From DALYJJ01 sp031969915 (GTDB taxonomy: Bacteria; Acidobacteriota; Terriglobia; Bryobacterales; Bryobacteraceae): DNA of 42,860 nucleotides. The stretch's first letter is position 1; each line of letters starts with the position of its first letter. The position numbers were made by a program, and so were the translations under genes. Below, piece by piece: positions 37,697 through 42,860 of the stretch. The stretch spans positions 1 to 42,860 of the forward strand of contig DALYJJ010000044.1 in the NCBI GenBank assembly GCA_031969915.1, in the 5' to 3' direction. Under the pieces are notes generated by a model. It worked only from the letters and a program-made list of their open reading frames with translations, was not told where the DNA came from and searched no databases.

Positions 37697-37731
37697 ACTG
37701 CTCACTGATTACTGATTACTGCCCACTGAGC
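37697..37731 (+). repeat. Linker tract, class CACTG/ATTACTG
   Basis: CACTGCTCACTGATTACTG-type units between the second fibre stop and the tape measure ATG at 37734. Confidence 0.7.
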
Positions 37732-37733
37732 CT

Positions 37734-39665
37734 ATGGCCGATCCCGAGGTAAGAATCAAAGTAAAGGCCGACGCCGAGGTCGCGAAGAAAAGCTTTAACG
37801 AGGTCTCGAAGTCGGCGAAGGAATCCGCCGATGCAATCATTGCCGCCGGCAAACGCATCGAGCAGGCGGACAAGGAGCGTCGCGACGAGCTGCTGAAAGC
37901 GCAGGCGGAAAAAGTCCGCGCCTGGAAGGAGGAGAAAGAAGCCGCCAAACGCGCCGCCGATGAGGCCGCCGCCGCCGAGCAAAAAGCGGCCAACGATCGC
38001 GCCGCATTCATCCGCGGGCTGAACGACAAACGGAAGTCGATGGCGGACTACGCGCGCGAGATCCCGGTCGTCGGGCGCGCCCTGGACCTGCTGAAGAACC
38101 CGGTGGTCCTCCTCGCCGGCGCGTTCACCACCTTGGCGGGCGTGATGAAGCGCGGCATCGGTGAGTTCGCGCAAGCCGAGGAGCAGAGCGCCCGCCTCGA
38201 TGCCGCACTAGCCCGGTCGGGCCAGCTCACCGACCAATACCGCGCCAGCCTCCACGATCTCGCCGGCCAGCTCCAGCAGACCACCGGCATCGCCGACGAT
38301 CAGTGGCTCGAAGCACTCCGCAAGCTTACGCAGTTCGGCGCCACGGAAGGCACGATCGGGCAGGCGGCCGAGGCGGTGAAGAACCTTGCCGGCATCATGG
38401 ATGGCGACCTCGCCGGTGCCGCGAATCTCGTGGGCCGCGCCCTGCAGGGCAACTTCGAGGTGCTCGGCCGTTACGGCATCGAGGCAAAGAACCTGACCGA
38501 ACTATTCAAGGAACTTTCCGAGAAAGGCGCCGGCCAGCTCGATGTCCGCAGCGAGACCCTTATCGGCACCTGGGGCCGGCTCAAGAACGCGACCAACGAT
38601 CTCTTCGAGTCCATCGGTGGGTTGATCAACCGCAGTGGCCTACTCAAGGGAGGGCTGGAAGCCATCATCAACGCCTTTGAGTGGTGGAACGACCGGATCG
38701 GGGAATCGATCCCCCGCGTCAAGGGCCTCACCAACGCCGTCGATGACCAGGCCGCCGCCCAGGCCGCTGCCGCCACCGCCACCAAAGCCAACGCCGAGGC
38801 CAACGCCCAGCTCGACGACAAACTCAAGTCGATCACCAAGAATCTCCAGGACCAGGACGCGCTCCTCAACAAGCGCAAGAGCCGCGCGGACCGCGTCGCC
38901 GCCGCCGCTGAGCGCGCCGAGTTAGCTTTGATTGATGCCTCGGGTCTGTCGCCGGCAGCGAAGGAATTCGCGAAGTTCCAGACCACCAGCCGCTACGCCG
39001 AGGCGGCCCAGAACCGGGAGAACGTGCTCGTCAGCCAGCAAGCCGCCGAGCGCCGCGCCGCCATTGACCGGCTAAGCCTGGAAGATCGCCAGCTCGCCAC
39101 CGAGGCGTCGGGCATCGCCAGCCGGCTGCCCGAACAGGAGGCGCAGGAAAAGAAGAACGAGCTAGTACGAAGAGCTCGGGCCGAATTGGAGGCGCTTGAA
39201 TATGGGGACCTGCAGAGCCCGGACGTGGCGGTGTTCGCACAAGCCTCGACCCGCGCCCACGCCATCCGGGGATTCCTAGCCGGCGCCACGGAAACCCCCA
39301 CCACGCTCGCGGCAGACCGGCTGCGGGCACAGACCATCGCCACCCGCCGCGCGGAGATCGCGGGGCTACGATCAAACTCGCTGGCGGAATATCGCGCCTT
39401 CGAGCAGGAGGGGGTGGAAGGGTTCGACGCTCGCGCCGCCGAAGGCCGCTTCGACCGGATCGCCCGTACCGCCGGCGCCTTCAACGCCATTGGCGGCCAG
39501 CGCACTGCCGCCAAGGGGCAGGCGGTACAAGGAATCATCTCAGGCGGCGGACTGCAGGAGGCACAGCAACAATACCTCGCCGAAGTGGATCAACTCTTTC
39601 GGGCAATGAAGAAGCAGCTCGACGAAGCACGCGACAACCTGCGGAGGGACCGCGATGGCCGTTGA
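37734..39665 (+). CDS. Tail tape measure protein
   Basis: Predicted 643 aa. A long charged coiled-coil N-terminus (EVAKKSFNEVSKSAKESADA; IEQADKERRDELLKAQAEKV) is followed by a hydrophobic part (NPVVLLAGAFTTLAGVMKRG), a tape measure signature-like core (NLVGRALQGNFEVLGRYGIE; LKNATNDLFESIGGLINRSG) and helical repeats to the end. It sets tail length and passes through the tube. It overlaps the next gene by 11 bp. Confidence 0.85.
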   Translation: MADPEVRIKVKADAEVAKKSFNEVSKSAKESADAIIAAGKRIEQADKERRDELLKAQAEKVRAWKEEKEAAKRAADEAAAAEQKAANDRAAFIRGLNDKRKSMADYAREIPVVGRALDLLKNPVVLLAGAFTTLAGVMKRGIGEFAQAEEQSARLDAALARSGQLTDQYRASLHDLAGQLQQTTGIADDQWLEALRKLTQFGATEGTIGQAAEAVKNLAGIMDGDLAGAANLVGRALQGNFEVLGRYGIEAKNLTELFKELSEKGAGQLDVRSETLIGTWGRLKNATNDLFESIGGLINRSGLLKGGLEAIINAFEWWNDRIGESIPRVKGLTNAVDDQAAAQAAAATATKANAEANAQLDDKLKSITKNLQDQDALLNKRKSRADRVAAAAERAELALIDASGLSPAAKEFAKFQTTSRYAEAAQNRENVLVSQQAAERRAAIDRLSLEDRQLATEASGIASRLPEQEAQEKKNELVRRARAELEALEYGDLQSPDVAVFAQASTRAHAIRGFLAGATETPTTLAADRLRAQTIATRRAEIAGLRSNSLAEYRAFEQEGVEGFDARAAEGRFDRIARTAGAFNAIGGQRTAAKGQAVQGIISGGGLQEAQQQYLAEVDQLFRAMKKQLDEARDNLRRDRDGR

Positions 39666-41484
39666 GTGGACACTCGAGTACGCCAGCGTCACCAAGACGC
39701 TCGCCGCGTGGGGCCTCGTCGGGCTCACCCGCCGCCGCGTCAACCAGGGCATCGACACGGTCACCTTCCGCCACGATGGCGTCGCCTTCGATGGCACCCC
39801 GATCTTCGCCTACGGCGCCACCATCAAGATATTCCGCGACGCGGTAAAATGGTTCGAGGGCCGCGTGGACCAGGTGCCGCGCTACGGCAGCATGTCTGAA
39901 GAGGGCATGCAGTACGTCATCGCCGGCCCGTGGTGGTACCTCGAACACCTCGTCTATCAGCAGGGCTGGAACGTCAATAACGGCGCCGGGCTCACCGTTC
40001 TCAACAAGTCCCGCGTCCTCCTCTTCCACACCATCACCGGCGCCAAGCTGAACGCCGGCGAGCAGATCGCCGACGTCCTCGAGTACGCCGCCACCACCGC
40101 CGCCAAGCCGATCGCCTACGACGACACCGATTTCCCGCCCGTCAACCCGCCCACGGACGAAGCCCAGGACCTGGTCTGCGCCGAGGTGATCCGCCGCGCC
40201 CTTCGCTGGGCTCCGGATGCCGTCACGTGGTGGGATTACTCGACCACGCCGCCGACGTTCCATTGCGCGCAGCGTCCAAACCTCGATGCCGCCAGCCTCG
40301 CGATCACCGCCTTGAGCGGCCTGCAGATCCAGAGCCGCGATGACATTGTAGTGCCGGCCGTCTATCTCAAGTTCGAGCGCACCGACACCTACGACGGCCA
40401 GCCGTATCTGTCTGTGAGTGAGCAGAAGGCGCCGAATGATTCGGTCACCGGCCTCGAAGACAACGCCATCGTGGCCACCGTGCAGCTCGAAGGCGGCAGC
40501 GTCCAGAGCGTGACCGCCGCCGTCGAGGTCGAGACGCCAGCGCCGGCGACGGCCGCCTGGTGGCAATCGAAGCTCTCCTGGTTGGCGAACGACAAGATCA
40601 CCATCGAGGCGGTCACCGAAGCCTCACGCACCAGTTCACTGCCGCGGATCCTCACCCGCGGCCAGCTCGCCGCCTGGATGACCGATTCCGGCGGCAACCC
40701 GATCACCGCCGCCGAGGACACGATCTCCGCCCGCATGCGTTACTCGGTTTATTCCGCCGCCACCAAGACCGCTGACCAGAAGCTCGCCGAGTTCGACGAG
40801 GTTTTCACCTTCCGCGCCATCGCCACCAATGCGACGACCGGCAGCTATTCCGCGATCGAGAGCGCCCTCGTGGGTGAGAGCGCACCCGAGGGCCTCGCGC
40901 AGTATATATATGATGCGGTGAGCGTGCTGCATTGGGAAGGTGGCCTGACCGTCACCCAGCAAGACGTGGACAGCAGCGTCGATCTGATGGGCAAGTTGCT
41001 TAACCTGACCGGTGGCAATGCCGCCTGGCTCACCATGAACGCCCTCGTGCAGGAAACGATCAACAACGTGGATAGCGGCACCACGCAGATCAGCTTCGGC
41101 CCGCCCCGATACCTCGGACTCGGCGACATCATCCAGCTCCTGCGCATGACGCGCTTCCGCCGCCTCTACATCAACCCGGCCACCCGTGTGAATGGCCAGA
41201 GCTACGGCGCCGGCAGCGTCCAGCTCGGCCAGGACACCCCGAAGGAAGCGCCATCGAGCGGCAGCCTGCAGCCGCGCCGGGTGAAAGTCGGCGATGCCGC
41301 CGCCACCAGCAAGGGCGCGATCGACCTGGATCCAACCCGCGCGGACGCTGCCGTGGCTGGCGGTGAAGCCCAAGTGATCAAGCCTCGCTGGACCAAGGTC
41401 TGCGACAACGGCGTTGATAAATGGTGCCTCGTGATGCGCAGCGCCGCCCTCACCGCCCTCCCGAACGGAGCCGTCGAAGATTAA
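39655..41484 (+). CDS. Tail hub/baseplate protein
   Basis: Predicted 609 aa. FRDAVKWFEGRVDQVPRYGS and MQYVIAGPWWYLEHLVYQQ resemble distal-tail/hub proteins with late-control D-like folds, and the C-terminal part (about 460-560) contains LMGKLLNLTGGNAAWL and TTQISFGPPRYLGLGDIIQL. As expected for a hub, it follows the tape measure gene directly. Family match is weak, so this is a contextual assignment. Confidence 0.65.
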   Translation: MAVEWTLEYASVTKTLAAWGLVGLTRRRVNQGIDTVTFRHDGVAFDGTPIFAYGATIKIFRDAVKWFEGRVDQVPRYGSMSEEGMQYVIAGPWWYLEHLVYQQGWNVNNGAGLTVLNKSRVLLFHTITGAKLNAGEQIADVLEYAATTAAKPIAYDDTDFPPVNPPTDEAQDLVCAEVIRRALRWAPDAVTWWDYSTTPPTFHCAQRPNLDAASLAITALSGLQIQSRDDIVVPAVYLKFERTDTYDGQPYLSVSEQKAPNDSVTGLEDNAIVATVQLEGGSVQSVTAAVEVETPAPATAAWWQSKLSWLANDKITIEAVTEASRTSSLPRILTRGQLAAWMTDSGGNPITAAEDTISARMRYSVYSAATKTADQKLAEFDEVFTFRAIATNATTGSYSAIESALVGESAPEGLAQYIYDAVSVLHWEGGLTVTQQDVDSSVDLMGKLLNLTGGNAAWLTMNALVQETINNVDSGTTQISFGPPRYLGLGDIIQLLRMTRFRRLYINPATRVNGQSYGAGSVQLGQDTPKEAPSSGSLQPRRVKVGDAAATSKGAIDLDPTRADAAVAGGEAQVIKPRWTKVCDNGVDKWCLVMRSAALTALPNGAVED

Positions 41485-41508
41485 TTACGTTTCACCCCTT
41501 ACCCCTTG
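41484..41508 (+). repeat. 20-bp linker repeated at 8546-8565
   Basis: ATTACGTTTCACCCCTTACC followed by CCCTT, between the hub stop and the TTG start at 41506. The inverse copy precedes ATG 8538. Confidence 0.85.
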
Positions 41509-42684
41509 AGTATTTCACTTTGCTGTTGTCCCCGTGGAACCCGCATCAAGTTCGGGTTCGCGCGGCATCGGCGGTATGGGTTCGTCCCGCGGTTTGCCTT
41601 GCCGGCACGCTGGACATGGACCTGGCCATCGCTTTTCGCCGGTGGTATCCAACAGGGCGTCCCGATCACCACAACGGACACGGACAAGTGGAGCTGGTAC
41701 GATGTCTATTCGACGCTGACGATCACCGAGCGAGTCACCTACAGCGGCGACGCCGCCCGGAACCACTCCGCCACCTGGACCGGGACCATCGCCCGTCGAG
41801 GCGGCAAGCTCACCGAAAGCAGCAACCTGCCGGTGCGGCCCAATGGGTTCACGGAAGTTCCATCGGACGCCTTCCTCATGCTGCCACGGCACCGCCTGGT
41901 TTACGGCCCTCCGGCGGACTACGTTCAGAGCGTCGAGAGCACCGAAACCGTCTTCCGGTTTCGCGACAGCTACCACTACGAACTGGTGCAAGGGGGGCAG
42001 GTGATCGGCAGCGGATTATTCAGCCGCGAACTGACCCGTGAAGTGACCGGCTTGGTGACAGACGACATGATGGAGGATGACGTCGAGGAGCTGCTCGATG
42101 CCGTGGATTTTCGCAGCCTGGATTTTGTCACCAGCGGCACCTCTGGGAACACCGCTCGATCAGCCCAATTCGACATCAATGGTAACATCATTTTGACCAC
42201 CCTGGACCAACGTCTTCTGCCCATCACCAAACTGACCGGCGAGACCACCCAAACCCCGGCCCGCAACCATTCCAATTTGACCGGCATCGCGCACCCCGCG
42301 CTGTGGGCTGGATGGACCCTAAACCCCATCGACATCGAGCCCGAGGCCGCGACCAGTTTAGGCACCGGAATCGACAGCCGGATGCGCTACCTGACCGAGG
42401 CCCAGCGGGACCAGCAATCGGACCGCTTTGAAGTGCTCGGAGCGAAGGCGTTTATTGAGCGGCCGCCGGCGGCTCTGTACGGTCGCCAGACGGGGTCGGA
42501 ATACCACCAGCGGCTGGGCCCTGATTCCTGTGCGAATCTGGCTGCCGAGATAGCCGGAAAGGACCCGATCCTTTTGGGGGCGACCCGAGTCGACGAGCAG
42601 CGCCATCCCGGGGTCCAGTCCGTGCGGCCGTGGCAGACCTTTAGAAGGGGGGCTTTCCTCCAGATCTCAGGCACCCCCTGCTGA
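41506..42684 (+). CDS. Late structural-region protein of unknown role
   Basis: Predicted 392 aa from a TTG at 41506, the only start available close to the hub gene; the first 50 residues (SISLCCCPRGTRIKF...) look unlike a folded domain, so the real start could be further in, at a non-ATG codon. The middle (STLTITERVTYSGDAARNHS; FRFRDSYHYELVQGGQVIGS) is strand-rich. The segment from about 225 on contains FDINGNIILTTLDQRLLP and tails off without known motifs. Last gene before the right terminal repeats. Function unknown. Confidence 0.5.
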   Translation: MSISLCCCPRGTRIKFGFARHRRYGFVPRFALPARWTWTWPSLFAGGIQQGVPITTTDTDKWSWYDVYSTLTITERVTYSGDAARNHSATWTGTIARRGGKLTESSNLPVRPNGFTEVPSDAFLMLPRHRLVYGPPADYVQSVESTETVFRFRDSYHYELVQGGQVIGSGLFSRELTREVTGLVTDDMMEDDVEELLDAVDFRSLDFVTSGTSGNTARSAQFDINGNIILTTLDQRLLPITKLTGETTQTPARNHSNLTGIAHPALWAGWTLNPIDIEPEAATSLGTGIDSRMRYLTEAQRDQQSDRFEVLGAKAFIERPPAALYGRQTGSEYHQRLGPDSCANLAAEIAGKDPILLGATRVDEQRHPGVQSVRPWQTFRRGAFLQISGTPC

Positions 42685-42750
42685 GTGCCCGCAGCCCCTC
42701 TGCAACTGCCCTGCAAGGGAGCCTCCGCCCTCGCTAGTCCGGGCGTGTAG

Positions 42751-42783
42751 TTTTCCCAAACCTTTGCGAACTTTTCCCAAACC
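42751..42783 (+). repeat. Right terminal inverted repeat (transposase sites)
   Basis: Two TTCCCAAACC sites, at 42753-42762 and 42774-42783, lie 21 bp apart. The inner one is embedded in TTCCCAAACCTTTGCGAAC (42753-42771), the exact complement of 312-330. Compared with the left end, about 20 bp between the sites is missing. Confidence 0.75.
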
Positions 42784-42860
42784 GCGCGCGCCGGCTACGC
42801 AGACCCTCGCCTCCGCGCTGGAGCGCGCGCTCGCGTATGAAAGCTGGCTGCCCGGCGGCA
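42784..42860 (+). other. Right flank, probably non-phage DNA
   Basis: Short GC-rich stretch. On the + strand one frame is open and protein-like (LASALERALAYESWLPGG) from about 42807 to the end. None of its frames continues the sulfite reductase cut at the left flank. Whether it is chromosome, phage end or packaged host DNA cannot be decided. Confidence 0.35.

Noticed and set aside
39535..40566. Open frame of 343 codons on the minus strand opposite the hub gene
   Set aside because: Antisense to a gene of expected position and composition; lacks a start site and motif.
42784..42860. Continuation of sulfite reductase in the right flank
   Set aside because: None of the minus-strand frames resembles the segment expected just before the interruption point.
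1..42860. tRNA, rRNA or known riboswitch
   Set aside because: No cloverleaf-like or known aptamer pattern was recognised by eye; a computed search would be needed to exclude weak ones.

Overview
The window holds an essentially complete Mu-like transposable phage (prophage) of about 42.5 kb, with a little non-phage DNA at each edge. The Mu hallmarks are a MuA-type DDE transposase (12243-14249, minus), a MuB-type AAA+ ATPase (11029-12177, minus), a Gam-like DNA-end protector (7596-8150, minus), and the Mu-type head order small terminase, large terminase, gp29-like portal, gpI-like protease/scaffold, decoration protein and capsid (20564-26761, plus). Imperfect terminal inverted repeats sharing a perfect 19-bp block (312-330 against 42753-42771) mark the two ends. 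A tail tube and a tape measure without a sheath indicate a siphovirus. The DNA is GC-rich and genes are packed with ATGA, GTGA and TGATG overlaps. The far left edge encodes the C-terminal part of a sulfite reductase (minus strand), apparently cut by the insertion. Several proteins resemble families I associate with Verrucomicrobiota-type genomes; that host assignment is inference only.

Layout. (1) 249-4239, minus: three overlapping genes, led by a 1061-aa minor head protein (gpF-like) fused to a kinase-like domain and a further C-terminal module. This head gene has left the + strand head operon and sits at the left end. (2) 4278-4610, plus: a lone Trypco2-like gene. (3) 4607-17222, minus: the early operon, running leftward from a promoter at 17233-17262 through a ribbon-helix-helix (RHH) regulator, small genes, an excisionase-like protein, a DUF3102-like protein, transposase, ATPase, many small genes, Gam, a DnaA-domain-IV protein and a Pol X-like nucleotidyltransferase. 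(4) 17223-17309: a switch-like divergent promoter region with a 14-bp repeat over both -10 boxes, between two RHH genes. (5) 17938-20305, plus: a GYF/TM2 membrane protein and a lipoprotein/holin-like cassette. (6) 20306-42684, plus: DNA packaging, head, connector, tail, fibres, tape measure and hub.

Two genome-wide features go beyond the gene list. A roughly 32-bp palindromic element occurs at least five times inside coding sequences; in four genes it is read in the same frame, and one copy has a paired (compensatory) change in its stem. In addition, many start codons are preceded by low-complexity linkers built from degenerate 6-8-nt units of a few recurring classes. Both look like small mobile or recombinogenic pieces shaping the modular genome.
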